From NCBI GenBank assembly GCA_020402865.1, contig JADBYT010000004.1:1-64000 (forward strand): DNA of 64,000 nt, read 5' to 3'. The translations under genes and the position numbers were made by a program. Each line of letters begins with the position of its first letter. The first letter of the stretch is position 1. This document shows, one piece after another, positions 50,771 to 60,397 of this stretch. The stretch comes from Bacteroidota bacterium. Lineage in GTDB: Bacteria > Bacteroidota > Bacteroidia > Palsa-965. The notes under the pieces are model-generated. The model worked only from the letters and a program-made list of their open reading frames with translations. It made no database searches and was not told where the DNA came from.

Positions 50771-52957
50771 ATGAAAATAAAACTACTCCGCCTGCTGCCT
50801 GCCGTATTCTTTCTGGTAGCACAACTTAATGCGCAAACCACGCTGGCCACGTATGCCGGAGGTTCGGGCAACGAAACCTTTAACGATGTGGTGCAGGTTT
50901 CGAACGGAAACATTCTTGTGCTGGGCGCTGCTGATAATATTGGCTGGGTGGGCGTTGCTGTTACACAAATTCAGCTTCAAAACCCCGGAATTACCAATAA
51001 TCAGGGCACGAACAAATTTGCGTTTATCTGCGAATTCGACAGTACGCTGCAAACCATGCTGCGGTTTTATTACCTGCCTGCCGGTGCTGCCGAAGATTTC
51101 AAGTTCATCAAAACCACCAACATTCCCGGCACTCCCACGGGCGATGTGTATTTAAGCGGAAACACCGAAGACAGCAACACCGGCGGCTATTTTATTGGCA
51201 AGCTCAACGCCAACTTTGTAAACGGGATTCCGTCGGGATTCAGCTGGGTGTACAATGCAAGTTGCGTGGCCGGCGGCTACCCCGATATTTATCAGCCCTG
51301 GGATGTGGGCAACGACGGATCGGTGGTGTTTGCTGCGGGCGATTCGCATGCCTACAACTGGAGTGTGATTTACAAGCTTGATGCATCGGGCAACCGCACG
51401 GTGGTTGACGACTGGCGTGTGCACTGGCAGGTGGCCGGGGGCGAATATTACGGCGAAGCCTCGCAGCACCCGAATGGCCCGGCGGCTGTTTCCTACAGCG
51501 GCATTGTGTTTAAACGCGATGCCAACCGCTGCGAACTCCGCTCGCCCGACATGGCCGGTTACACCCTGCTTACACCCGACGGAAACGGCGGCATGAAACA
51601 GGGCAAATGGCCGCTCGATGTGCTTTACAATTCGCCCTGCAACCCCGGTCAGCCGGGCAATACTTCAAGCGGCCCGGGCTATACCGGTTACAGTCCGCCG
51701 GGCACGTTTACCTACGGCCCGCAGTCGGTGGCCATCGACCGCCGAACCAACCACATGTACATCGGCTTCAATGCCAAATCGGTTTTGCCCGACGGCAATC
51801 CTGATTTTGAACCCGCAGTGATGGCCATGGACAACAACGGCGCGCTGCTCTGGTGGTCGCGGCTTTATCACGAGCTCCAGCCCAACGGCGACACCGTAAA
51901 TTCAACGCCCGATCAATACATTGATGCCCTTGCCGTTGATTACTCGCTGCCGGCTGCAACCGGCTATCTGGTGGTGCAGGCACGCTGCCACGGCAACAAC
52001 GTCGAAAACTTCTGGGAAGGCAACACCATTGCGGCCAACCCGACGGCCTCAGGCTTTCAAAACCAGTTTACCGGAACCAACGGCAATATTCACATTTCCT
52101 GGCTCGGTAAACTTACACTGACCAACGGCACATTAATGCACAGTACCTATGTAGCCGAATACATTGAAGGAAGCACCAACTTCGGCGCTCCTCACCCCGA
52201 CCCCAATCTCGACAACTGGCCAAACCCCAACAGCGGCTGGGCCAATGTAAACACCACGTATCTCGGCAAAAACATGATGAAGGTAACGGCCAACGGATCG
52301 GTGGTGGTGCTGGGTAAAGGCCGCCGCACCATTACCACGGCCAATGCGTTTCAGAAAATGCCCAAGCCCGGCACCGGCAGCCAGTCGTGCTGGAACGATT
52401 TTGTGCGCGTCTATCAGCCCGATTTCAATGTGCCGCTCTACAGCTCGCTGGTGGTGGGCCAGTGGGACACGCTAAACCAGCAGGGCGGCGACAATGTGCG
52501 GCTGTATGGCGTATGCAAAACCGCACAGGGAGTAATAACCGTGGGTAAACACACCGGGCTTGGCAACCAGATGCCCGTGGCCGGCGTTCCGGCGTGGGGA
52601 AACAGTACATTCAGCAGCGAAAGCGCGGTACTCGTGTATCACCGCGCCGCCAATCTGGTAAACGGGAACGACTCACCGGTGATTATCACATCGGCACAAG
52701 AAACGGGAGACGTTCTTCCTGCATTTTCGCTTTTCCCGAATCCCGCCACGCAGGTGGTAAATATCTATTTCGGCGGACCGGCCGTGAGCGGACAGCTAAC
52801 CGTGCTTAATTTGTTCGGGCAGACGGTGCAGACCAGCGCCATTCAGGGAAGCACAGCGGTATCGGTTGATGTGTCATCGCTCAGTGCCGGGGTTTATCTG
52901 GTGCAATGGACACACAACGGTAAAACGTCCACCACACGTCTTGTGATTCAGCAATAA
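50771..52957 (+). CDS. Large secreted protein with T9SS type A sorting domain
   Basis: 728 residues. Signal peptide MKIKLLRLLPAVFFLVAQLNAQ, then ~610 residues of beta-rich sequence beginning YAGGSGNETFNDVVQVSNGN, an opening also seen in delta-60/SBBP-type propeller proteins; later parts (FKRDANRCELRSPDMAGYT; GFNAKSVLPDGNPDFEPAV) do not match a family I know. The sorting domain starts at ~650 (LFPNPATQVVNIYFGG) and ends GVYLVQWTHNGK. Predicted to be exported by T9SS. Single gene with promoter and terminator. Confidence 0.85.
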   Translation: MKIKLLRLLPAVFFLVAQLNAQTTLATYAGGSGNETFNDVVQVSNGNILVLGAADNIGWVGVAVTQIQLQNPGITNNQGTNKFAFICEFDSTLQTMLRFYYLPAGAAEDFKFIKTTNIPGTPTGDVYLSGNTEDSNTGGYFIGKLNANFVNGIPSGFSWVYNASCVAGGYPDIYQPWDVGNDGSVVFAAGDSHAYNWSVIYKLDASGNRTVVDDWRVHWQVAGGEYYGEASQHPNGPAAVSYSGIVFKRDANRCELRSPDMAGYTLLTPDGNGGMKQGKWPLDVLYNSPCNPGQPGNTSSGPGYTGYSPPGTFTYGPQSVAIDRRTNHMYIGFNAKSVLPDGNPDFEPAVMAMDNNGALLWWSRLYHELQPNGDTVNSTPDQYIDALAVDYSLPAATGYLVVQARCHGNNVENFWEGNTIAANPTASGFQNQFTGTNGNIHISWLGKLTLTNGTLMHSTYVAEYIEGSTNFGAPHPDPNLDNWPNPNSGWANVNTTYLGKNMMKVTANGSVVVLGKGRRTITTANAFQKMPKPGTGSQSCWNDFVRVYQPDFNVPLYSSLVVGQWDTLNQQGGDNVRLYGVCKTAQGVITVGKHTGLGNQMPVAGVPAWGNSTFSSESAVLVYHRAANLVNGNDSPVIITSAQETGDVLPAFSLFPNPATQVVNIYFGGPAVSGQLTVLNLFGQTVQTSAIQGSTAVSVDVSSLSAGVYLVQWTHNGKTSTTRLVIQQ

Positions 52958-52980
52958 ACAAAGCGGCTACAGATTTACAG

Positions 52981-53013
52981 GCGGGCCCGGCATTTGCCGG
53001 AGTCCGCTTTTTT
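52981..53013 (+). terminator. Terminator after the T9SS gene
   Basis: GCGG..CCGGC (52981-52991) pairs with GCCGG..CCGC (52996-53007), imperfect in the middle, followed by TTTTTT to 53013. Confidence 0.7.
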
Positions 53014-53041
53014 ATGGGCATTCTCGTTTATCTTTGCCCCA

Positions 53042-53926
53042 ATGCTTCTGCTCTCACCCACCCGCTGGAAAGATTACGAACTGCTCGATTGCGGCAACTT
53101 CGAAAAACTCGAACGCTTTGGCCAGTACATCACCATCCGCCCCGAACCGCAGGCTGTGTGGCCGCGCACGCTTTCGGAGAAAGAATGGCTGCACATGGCG
53201 CACGTAAAGTTTGTGCCTAAGTCAAGTTCTTCCGGCACGTGGGAAAAGCTCAAAAAAAACATGCCCGACCGCTGGCACATCAGCTACGATTTACCGGGCG
53301 GACAAAGCATTACGCTTCGCATGGCGCTCACCGCATTTAAGCATGTGGGCGTGTTTCCGGAGCAGGCCGTGAACTGGGATTTTATTCAAACCAGCCTGCA
53401 AAAGATGAAAACCCGGCAGCCGCGTTTCCTCAACCTGTTTGCCTACACCGGAGGCGCCACGCTTGCCGCCCGCGCAGCCGGAGCCGATGTAACGCACGTG
53501 GATTCGGTAAAACAGGTGGTGACCTGGGCCAATGAAAACATGACGCTCTCGGAACTCGATAATATCCGCTGGCTGGTTGATGATGCGCTGAAGTTTGTAA
53601 AACGCGAACAGCGCCGGGGCAGCCGCTATCAGGGCATTATTCTCGATCCGCCGGCTTATGGTCATGGCCCGGCCGGCGAGAAATGGAAGCTCGAAGAGCA
53701 GATCAGCGAAATGGTTTCGTCGGTTACCGATTTGCTCGATGAGCGCGAGCACATGTTGATTCTGAATGCCTACTCACTTGGCTTCTCGGCCATGATTCTT
53801 GAAAACCTGTTTGCCCCGCAGCATAAACAGCATCTCACTACCGGCGAGTTGTTTTTGCAGGCCAAATACGGGCCTAAGTTGCCGCTGGGGGTGTTTGGAA
53901 GGCTGGAGAAGATTTCGGGGAAATGA
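53042..53926 (+). CDS. Class I SAM-dependent RNA methyltransferase (RlmI/RlmK-like)
   Basis: 294 residues from the ATG at 53042; the frame is open to 52994 but that part overlaps the terminator. A short N-terminal domain (WKDYELLDCGNFEKLERFG) precedes a Rossmann methyltransferase fold: motif I LNLFAYTGGATLAARAAGA (~136-154), acidic DSVKQ after strand 2, and the catalytic ILDPPAYGHGP (~199-209). The DPPxYG motif points to a base methyltransferase of the RlmI/RlmKL group acting on 23S rRNA, but the PUA domain is absent. A TATCTTTG box ends 5 nt before the ATG. Confidence 0.85.
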   Translation: MLLLSPTRWKDYELLDCGNFEKLERFGQYITIRPEPQAVWPRTLSEKEWLHMAHVKFVPKSSSSGTWEKLKKNMPDRWHISYDLPGGQSITLRMALTAFKHVGVFPEQAVNWDFIQTSLQKMKTRQPRFLNLFAYTGGATLAARAAGADVTHVDSVKQVVTWANENMTLSELDNIRWLVDDALKFVKREQRRGSRYQGIILDPPAYGHGPAGEKWKLEEQISEMVSSVTDLLDEREHMLILNAYSLGFSAMILENLFAPQHKQHLTTGELFLQAKYGPKLPLGVFGRLEKISGK

Positions 53927-54041
53927 AAATCTGTTAAAATCAGTAACGAAAACGGCTTTTCGGCGTTATTAGGTGTATATTTGAAAGTCTGTGCCATTTG
54001 TGGTATGGAAAACTGTTGACCCCGCATTATTGAACGGAGAT

Positions 54042-57000
54042 ATGAGCAGCGCCACCTCTCATTACGACCTGTTGCTGAAAAAACTCGATGAGTTTATCCG
54101 CAAATATTACAAGAACCAGCTCATCCGCGGGTTGTTGTATGCCGGAGGTTTGGTGCTGAGCGGGTTTCTGCTGGTGGCTTTGCTCGAATATTTTGCGCGG
54201 TTTGATACCACAATGCGCACGGTGCTTTTCTGGGGCTTTCTGGTTGCCGCTGGCGCCGTGCTGGCTAGGTTTGTAATGGTGCCGCTGTTCAGGCTCAACC
54301 GCATTGGTAAAATCATTTCACACGAGCAGGCGGCGGGCATTATCGGTACGCATTTTTCAAATGTGCAGGATAAGCTGCTCAACGTGCTTCAGCTCCATCA
54401 GACAGCTTCTGCACCCGGTGTAAGCCGCGAACTGATTGAAGCCAGCATTAACCAGAAAATAAGCGAACTCCGCCCTGTACCGTTTACTGCGGCAATTGAT
54501 CTGCGGCAGAACCGCAGATACGCCAAATACGTGGCCATTCCGGTGTTGATAATCGCGGTTATCTTTTTTACCAACGCAAGTCTGCTTACCGAAAGCACCA
54601 ACCGCCTTGTAAATCACGGGCAGTATTTCGAGAAGGAAATGCCGTTTAAAATTACGGTGCTGAACAAGAAGCTGGAAACGGCCGAAAGCGAAGACTACAA
54701 GCTCGACATAAAGCTTTCCGGAGCCGAAATTCCGGAAACCGTGACCATTCTGCTCGGCGAAAACGAATACAAGCTTAACCGCGAATCCACGCTGAATTTC
54801 AGCTATGTGTTCCGCAACGTACAGAAAACACAGGAGTTCCGCCTCAGTGCCGATGGCTTTACCTCTGCGCCTTACACGCTTAACGTACTGGCCAATCCCA
54901 TTGTGCTGAACTTTGATGTGGAGCTTGTATATCCTGCCTACACCGGCCGCAAAAACGAAACCCTGCGCAACACCGGCGACCTTTCCGTTCCCGCCGGCAC
55001 GCAAATACGCTGGAAATTCAACACCCGCGCCACACGAAACATGCGTGTGCGCATGAACGACAGTCTCTACCAGCTTAATCCATCGGCCGATAACCGTTTC
55101 AGCTTTGCGCAGCGCGTGCTCCAAAGCCGTATTTACACGCTGCACACCAGCAACGAATTTTTGCAAAGCAAAGATTCTATGCGCTACAGCATAAACGTTA
55201 TTCCCGATCTCTACCCCGCCATCAGTGTAACCGAAAAGCGTGACACCGCCTCGGCCCTGCGCCTGCAGTTTACCGGCGATGTGAAAGACGATTATGGCTT
55301 TACCTCGCTCAGTTTCCGCTACCGCACCCTCAATGCTACCGACAGCGCCGGCAAAGCCACCACAGAAGCGTTGCGAAGCGTTACGCTTCCCGTAAACCGC
55401 AACCAGCAGCGCGATCAGTTTTACTATTTCTGGGATCTTTCCCGCCTCGGTATTGAGCCCGGGCAGCAGATTGAATACTACTTTGAAGTGTTTGACAACG
55501 ACGGCGTGTTTGGTGCCAAGTCAACCCGCTCGCAGCGCATGATTTATCAGGCGCCCACCAAACAGCAGCTTTCCGACCTGAATGATGCGGGCAACAAGGA
55601 AGTAGAAAAGGCGCTGGAAGAAAGTCTCAAGGAATCGCAGCAGCTGCAGAAAGACATTGATGAGCTTTACAAAAAGCTCATGGAGAAAAAGAACATGACC
55701 TGGGAAGAGCGCAAAAAGCTCGATGAACTTACCCAGCGCCAGCAGCAGTTGCAGCAGAAGATAGACAAGCTGAAACAGCAGAACCAGCAAAACATAAACC
55801 AGCAGCAGGAGTTTCAGCAAAGCAATCCGCAGCAGGATCAGATGAGCGAGCTTTTCGACCAGCTGAATACCGATGAAATGAAGAAGCTGCTTGACCAGAT
55901 GCAGAAACTACAGCAGCTGGAAATGAACAAGCAGCAAACACAGAAAATGCTTGACCAGATGAAGCAGGAAAACACCGATACCCGCAAGAATCTGGACCGT
56001 ACGCTTGAACTGTTCCGCCAGATGCAGGTGGAACAAAAGCTCGACAATGCCATTAATGAACTGAACGATATTCAGCAAAAGCAGGATTCGCTGGCCAAAC
56101 TCTCGGAGCAAAACAAGGCGCCTGCCGAAGACATTAAGAAAGGCCAGGACAGCCTGAACAAACGTTTTGACGAGCTGCGTCAGGAACTGGATGAATTGCA
56201 GGAGCTGAATGAAAAGCTTGAAAATCCAAACGAACTGCCCAATACCGACGTGCAGGAAATGGAAATCCAGCAGCAGCAGCGCCAGAGCAGCCAGCAGCTG
56301 CAAAACGGAGGCAAGCCGGGCAAAGCATCGCCCTCACAGAAAAAAGCATCCGACCAGATGCAGCAGCTTTCACAGCAACTGCAGCAGGCCCAGCAGGAAA
56401 TGCAGGAAAGCAAAGAGGGCGAAGACATGAAAGCGATTCGCACGTTACTTGATAACCTGCTGCAGCTTTCGTTTGATCAGGAAGCCCTGATGAAAGAAGT
56501 AAAACAGACCAGCGTTAACGATCCGAAGTACCCTGCCCTTGCCCGCAAGCAGAACAAACTGCGCGATGATGCCCGGATGATTGAGGACAGCCTGCTTGCT
56601 CTTTCTAAACGAAACCCAAAGATTTCGCCCAAGATTAATGAGGAGGTTACCAATATAAACAGCAACATGGAGCGCTCCGTGCAAAGCCTTGCCGACCGCA
56701 GTTCGGCCGAGGCGCAAAACCGGCAGCAGCAGGCCATGACTTCGGTAAACAACCTGGCGCTTATGCTCAACGAATCACTTGAGCAAATGATGCAGCAAAT
56801 GAACCAGAGCAAGAGCCAGAAAGAGGGTAATGGTGAGTGCAAGAATCCCGGCGACGGCAAAAAACCCGGTCAGGGCAAAAAGAACAAGCCCGGACAAGGC
56901 AAACAAACCGGCCCCGGCAAAGGCGATGGTAAAGGCCAAGGCGCCGAAGGTATCCGCATGAAACAGCAGTCAATCAATCAACGCATGCAGCGCCTGCAGC

Positions 57001-57455
57001 AACAACAGCAAAACGGCCAGCCCATGAGTGCTGAAGAGCTGGCTCGCCTGGCTGCCGAACAGGAAGCCCTGCGACGTATGCTGGAAGAATCGCTTAAAAA
57101 CGGTAAAGGAAAAGAAACACCCGGTGCCGGTGGTGCCGGCGATCTTCCCTCCAAAATGGAAGAAACCGAGAACGATCTCGTAAACAAACGCATAAACGCC
57201 GAAACTCTTCAGCGCCAACAGGAGATCATTAACAAACTCCTCGAATACGAAAAAGCCGAAAAAGAACGTGAACAGGACGAACAACGCGAAGCCCAGCAGC
57301 CAAAAAATGCCCCGGAAAGTAACCCTGCCGACTTTTTGGAGTATAATAGGCAAAAACAAAAAGAAGCTGAACTTTTGAAGACTGTGCCCCCCGCTCTTTC
57401 CCCGTTCTACAAAGGCAAAGTCAACGAATACTTTAATGGCGTAGAACAGCAATGA
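54042..57455 (+). CDS. DUF4175 membrane protein with long glutamine-rich coiled coil
   Basis: 1137 residues from the ATG at 54042 (preceded by CGGAGAT; a GTG 51 nt upstream is less likely). Three membrane segments near the N-terminus (~30-50, ~58-80, ~165-185), an Ig-like extracytoplasmic stretch (~190-505, with FDVELVYPAYTGRKNE), then ~400 residues of Gln/Lys/Glu-rich coiled coil (~515-930), a Gly/Lys/Pro-rich linker (~940-980) and another helical region to the end. This order is the DUF4175 family, common and uncharacterised in Bacteroidetes. Its stop overlaps the next ATG (ATGA), tying it to the ATPase gene. Confidence 0.85.
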   Translation: MSSATSHYDLLLKKLDEFIRKYYKNQLIRGLLYAGGLVLSGFLLVALLEYFARFDTTMRTVLFWGFLVAAGAVLARFVMVPLFRLNRIGKIISHEQAAGIIGTHFSNVQDKLLNVLQLHQTASAPGVSRELIEASINQKISELRPVPFTAAIDLRQNRRYAKYVAIPVLIIAVIFFTNASLLTESTNRLVNHGQYFEKEMPFKITVLNKKLETAESEDYKLDIKLSGAEIPETVTILLGENEYKLNRESTLNFSYVFRNVQKTQEFRLSADGFTSAPYTLNVLANPIVLNFDVELVYPAYTGRKNETLRNTGDLSVPAGTQIRWKFNTRATRNMRVRMNDSLYQLNPSADNRFSFAQRVLQSRIYTLHTSNEFLQSKDSMRYSINVIPDLYPAISVTEKRDTASALRLQFTGDVKDDYGFTSLSFRYRTLNATDSAGKATTEALRSVTLPVNRNQQRDQFYYFWDLSRLGIEPGQQIEYYFEVFDNDGVFGAKSTRSQRMIYQAPTKQQLSDLNDAGNKEVEKALEESLKESQQLQKDIDELYKKLMEKKNMTWEERKKLDELTQRQQQLQQKIDKLKQQNQQNINQQQEFQQSNPQQDQMSELFDQLNTDEMKKLLDQMQKLQQLEMNKQQTQKMLDQMKQENTDTRKNLDRTLELFRQMQVEQKLDNAINELNDIQQKQDSLAKLSEQNKAPAEDIKKGQDSLNKRFDELRQELDELQELNEKLENPNELPNTDVQEMEIQQQQRQSSQQLQNGGKPGKASPSQKKASDQMQQLSQQLQQAQQEMQESKEGEDMKAIRTLLDNLLQLSFDQEALMKEVKQTSVNDPKYPALARKQNKLRDDARMIEDSLLALSKRNPKISPKINEEVTNINSNMERSVQSLADRSSAEAQNRQQQAMTSVNNLALMLNESLEQMMQQMNQSKSQKEGNGECKNPGDGKKPGQGKKNKPGQGKQTGPGKGDGKGQGAEGIRMKQQSINQRMQRLQQQQQNGQPMSAEELARLAAEQEALRRMLEESLKNGKGKETPGAGGAGDLPSKMEETENDLVNKRINAETLQRQQEIINKLLEYEKAEKEREQDEQREAQQPKNAPESNPADFLEYNRQKQKEAELLKTVPPALSPFYKGKVNEYFNGVEQQ

Positions 57456-57877
57456 ACCTGAATTTTGAAATGCTACAGGAACAGAAACTATCGTTTGCCT
57501 CATCGCCCGAGAACATCACACTCGTTGAAAAACTCGTAAACGAAATCTGTGCAAATTCTTCAATCTCTGAAGACTATTACGGAAACATCCTCGTGGCCCT
57601 CACAGAGGCTGTAAATAACGCCATTACGCATGGCAATAAACTTGATGCGTCGAAACCGGTTGATGTGAGCTGGGCATCGGAAAATGAAAAACTCAAAGTT
57701 ACCGTTACCGACCACGGTACCGGGTTTGATTACAACAACCTTCCCGATCCCACCAATCCGGAGAATCTCGAAAAGCCGAACGGACGTGGCGTATTTTTGA
57801 TGCGCAACCTGGCCGACAACATTGAGTTTTTTGATGAAGGCCGTACCGTACAGCTTGAGTTCAACCTGAAGGCGTAA
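57452..57877 (+). CDS. RsbW/SpoIIAB-like ATP-binding (HATPase) regulatory protein
   Basis: 141 residues. A single GHKL ATPase domain: N-box EAVNNAITHGN (~50-60), G1 box VTDHGTGFDYNN (~86-97), G2 box GRGVFLMRNL (~112-121). Size and motifs fit serine-kinase anti-sigma factors of the RsbW class, but no cognate anti-sigma antagonist or sigma-B is nearby; it could regulate another partner. The ATG overlaps the DUF4175 stop (57452-57455) and ybeY starts right after its stop, so the three genes are translated as one unit. Confidence 0.88.
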   Translation: MNLNFEMLQEQKLSFASSPENITLVEKLVNEICANSSISEDYYGNILVALTEAVNNAITHGNKLDASKPVDVSWASENEKLKVTVTDHGTGFDYNNLPDPTNPENLEKPNGRGVFLMRNLADNIEFFDEGRTVQLEFNLKA

Positions 57878-57878
57878 T

Positions 57879-58307
57879 ATGCCCCCGCAACCGAAGCAGA
57901 TTCTTTTCTTCTCAGACGGAATTCCCTTTGTGCTTCCTGCCAAGGCCGAAACCCGCGCCTGGCTAAACCGCATTGCCCGTAAGCATAAAAAGCAAATCGG
58001 GCAGCTTACGTATGTGTTTGTGTCTGATGAGCAGCTTTGGAAAATGAACAAAGACTTTCTGCAACACAACACCTATACCGATATTATCACCTTCGATTAT
58101 TCAGAGAAGAACACGGTGTCGGGTGAGTTATATATCAGTATTGACCGTGTGCGCGACAATGCGAAAAGTTTCGGTGTGCCAGTGCGCGATGAGTTACACC
58201 GCGTAATGGCGCATGGCCTGCTTCACCTCTGCGGCTTTAAAGATAAATCCACAAAAGAAGCAGCAGTTATGCGTAAACAGGAGGAAATGGCCCTGGCGCT
58301 GCGTTAA
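57879..58307 (+). CDS. ybeY: Endoribonuclease YbeY (rRNA maturation)
   Basis: 142 residues. Conserved blocks NTYTDIITFDYSE and the zinc motif RVMAHGLLHLCGFKDKS: His112 and His116 are present, but the third ligand, usually His six residues on (GYDH), is Asp122 here. This His-to-Asp change is common in Bacteroidetes YbeY proteins as far as I recall, so it is probably functional. YbeY processes 16S rRNA 3' ends and takes part in ribosome quality control. The start lies 1 nt after the ATPase stop (TAATATG). Confidence 0.93.
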   Translation: MPPQPKQILFFSDGIPFVLPAKAETRAWLNRIARKHKKQIGQLTYVFVSDEQLWKMNKDFLQHNTYTDIITFDYSEKNTVSGELYISIDRVRDNAKSFGVPVRDELHRVMAHGLLHLCGFKDKSTKEAAVMRKQEEMALALR

Positions 58308-58372
58308 GCTCTTTTTGCTTGTTGACGAGGTATGTTTATGCTACATTTACAATTACGCATAAACCAACACCC

Positions 58373-58804
58373 ATGAAACACCTTCGCTCTCTTTTTGCCT
58401 CTACCCTGCTCCTCGCGGCCTTTTTCTATGCTAATGCTGAGCCTGCACAAACCGCAACAAAGCCCGTGCAAGCCACGCAACCTACGGCCAAAGCCAAGGC
58501 CCTTTATGGTACGTGGACATTCATCGGTTCCGAAACATTTTCTATGCCGCAGGATCCGAACGACAAGCAAAAGACCGATGTACTTGTGCTGAATGCCGAT
58601 GGCTCATTCAGGTTCGTAATGGATGGTGTGGAGCATCAGGGCAAGTTTATCATTGATGCCGCCGCCACATGGATTACCCTCACCGATGCAACTACAAACG
58701 AAGTATTCAAACTCAAGGTGATTGAAAAAACCGCCACACGGCTTAAGGTCGATTATCGCGATAAGGACGATGTACACAATATCCTTATTTATCAAACGAA
58801 GTAA
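58373..58804 (+). CDS. Exported lipocalin-like small protein
   Basis: 143 residues from the ATG at 58373 (signal peptide MKHLRSLFASTLLLAAFFYANA); upstream codons in frame do not look coding. After a Thr/Lys/Ala-rich linker comes a ~95-residue beta domain with LYGTWTFIGSETF, VLVLNADGSFRFVMDG and LKVDYRDKDD, the pattern of lipocalin-like (DUF4488-type) domains. Periplasmic or secreted; ligand unknown. Convergent with the photolyase gene, sharing a terminator. Confidence 0.75.
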   Translation: MKHLRSLFASTLLLAAFFYANAEPAQTATKPVQATQPTAKAKALYGTWTFIGSETFSMPQDPNDKQKTDVLVLNADGSFRFVMDGVEHQGKFIIDAAATWITLTDATTNEVFKLKVIEKTATRLKVDYRDKDDVHNILIYQTK

Positions 58805-58823
58805 TTACAACACCTAAATAAGT

Positions 58824-58853
58824 AAAACGCCGGACTATTGTGCACGGCGTTTT
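58824..58853. terminator. Bidirectional terminator between the lipocalin-like and photolyase genes
   Basis: AAAACGCCG (58824-58832) pairs with CGGCGTTTT (58845-58853); 9-bp stem, 12-nt loop. Its right edge touches the photolyase stop codon. Confidence 0.78.
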
Positions 58854-60394
58854 TATTGTGAGAATAAGTCGCTTTGTATGGGTTTTGTGTGAGGTTGATT
58901 TTGTGTATGCTCCTCCCCTGTTTCTTCTACCGGGTTTGAAAGTTTTCGTGTAATCCGCCGGGCTTCGTTTTTGTAATTTACTATAGCGCGTATAGCAGTG
59001 AGGCGTTGTTTAGCTTCGCGTAATGTGGTTTCGTGATTTACCAATGGTAATGGATATGTGTTGCCGGGTATGAAATTGTATTCTTTTTGTTCGATTTCTG
59101 TGAGCTTCCACGGTTCGTGAATGAGCTGAGCGGGTAATGCAGCAAGTTCAGGAACCCATTTGCGGATAAAGGCCCCATCGTCATCCTGCTCAAGCGATTG
59201 TTTAACTACGTTGTACATGCGCAGCGTATGTGTGCCTGTAATGGCAGCCTGCATTTGTATTTGCGGGTAATGAATACCCGGTTCATAATCAAGAAACTGA
59301 CGGGCAAGGAAAATGGCGGCATCTTTCCAGTGCTGGTTGAGGTTGTGTACAAAGAACGATACAACCATGGCCCGCATCCTGAAGTTGATCCAGCCCGTAG
59401 CGCATACACAACGCATACATGCATCCACAAGAGGATACCCGGTTTGGCCGTTTTGCCAGGCTGTTATCCAGGCCTCATTCCGTGCAACATCATCATACAC
59501 ATATGCCCTGTTTACCGGGCGGTTTTCCATTTCACACTCCTGCTCAAACTTCTGTATGAAATGGCTCTGCCACCTGAGCCGTGTAAGGAAATTGCCCAAA
59601 GCGAATTTTGTAGTTGGATTGTCAATGATGTGCTGCTGAGTGTACTGATACACCATACGAACTGACAAACACCCATAAGCAATATATGGCGACAACCTGC
59701 TGCAGCTTTGCCGGCTTAATCCTGGTTTTGACAAATGCCGGGAGTAGTTTCTTGACCGAGTACGAAGAAACGATTCAAAGTATCTCCACCCATAGCTTTC
59801 GCCTCCGGGTTGAAACATAGGATTTATGCTTTTCAACTGTCGTATTAGTTCATCAGGTATTGCAAACGTCTCCTCTATTTCCTCATCAACAATAATATCC
59901 TTCCATCGCCCCTCTCCTATTATCAGCTGCGCATCGGCCATGAATGTGTCAAAAGCTTCAATCCAGCCATTCCTGTTTTTCAGCTTACGCGTAATAGGCA
60001 GTTGCCTCTCTTCTATCCAGGGCAATTGTTCCCCGTGGAACAATTTGGTTATTTCACGGTCACGCGCAAAGCTTAATGCATTTCCGGTTTCCTGATGTGA
60101 ATACACCGCGACAACATTGTACCGCTTAAGTATCCATCCAAATACGTTTGCTGTTTTTCCACAACAGAAATACACCCGTTTTTGATATTTCTCTAGTTGC
60201 CTGTTGATATCTGCTATTGATTCATATATAAACCGGTGATGTCTGATGTCTGCATCTTCTGCCTCTATTAAGTCCGGGTCGATTATGTATATGGGTAAAA
60301 CGGCTATTTCACTCTGCAGGGCTCTTGCCAGTGCATAGTTGTCGTGCAAACGCAGGTCGCGTTTAAACCACATTACCACTACCCTGCTTTTCAT
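58853..60394 (-). CDS. Cryptochrome/photolyase-family protein
   Basis: 513 residues. N-terminal Rossmann domain (~5-140, [30 protein letters not shown]) binds an antenna cofactor; the helical FAD-binding domain spans ~200-450 with [29 protein letters not shown] and [11 protein letters not shown]. Where classical class I photolyases have the N-N-x-W region, this protein has [20 protein letters not shown] followed by [11 protein letters not shown], so it belongs to a divergent subgroup; repair versus signalling cannot be decided. Predicted to be light-dependent DNA repair. Co-transcribed with the flavin reductase (3-nt gap). Confidence 0.9.
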   Translation of the reverse strand: MKSRVVVMWFKRDLRLHDNYALARALQSEIAVLPIYIIDPDLIEAEDADIRHHRFIYESIADINRQLEKYQKRVYFCCGKTANVFGWILKRYNVVAVYSHQETGNALSFARDREITKLFHGEQLPWIEERQLPITRKLKNRNGWIEAFDTFMADAQLIIGEGRWKDIIVDEEIEETFAIPDELIRQLKSINPMFQPGGESYGWRYFESFLRTRSRNYSRHLSKPGLSRQSCSRLSPYIAYGCLSVRMVYQYTQQHIIDNPTTKFALGNFLTRLRWQSHFIQKFEQECEMENRPVNRAYVYDDVARNEAWITAWQNGQTGYPLVDACMRCVCATGWINFRMRAMVVSFFVHNLNQHWKDAAIFLARQFLDYEPGIHYPQIQMQAAITGTHTLRMYNVVKQSLEQDDDGAFIRKWVPELAALPAQLIHEPWKLTEIEQKEYNFIPGNTYPLPLVNHETTLREAKQRLTAIRAIVNYKNEARRITRKLSNPVEETGEEHTQNQPHTKPIQSDLFSQ

Positions 60395-60397
60395 GCG

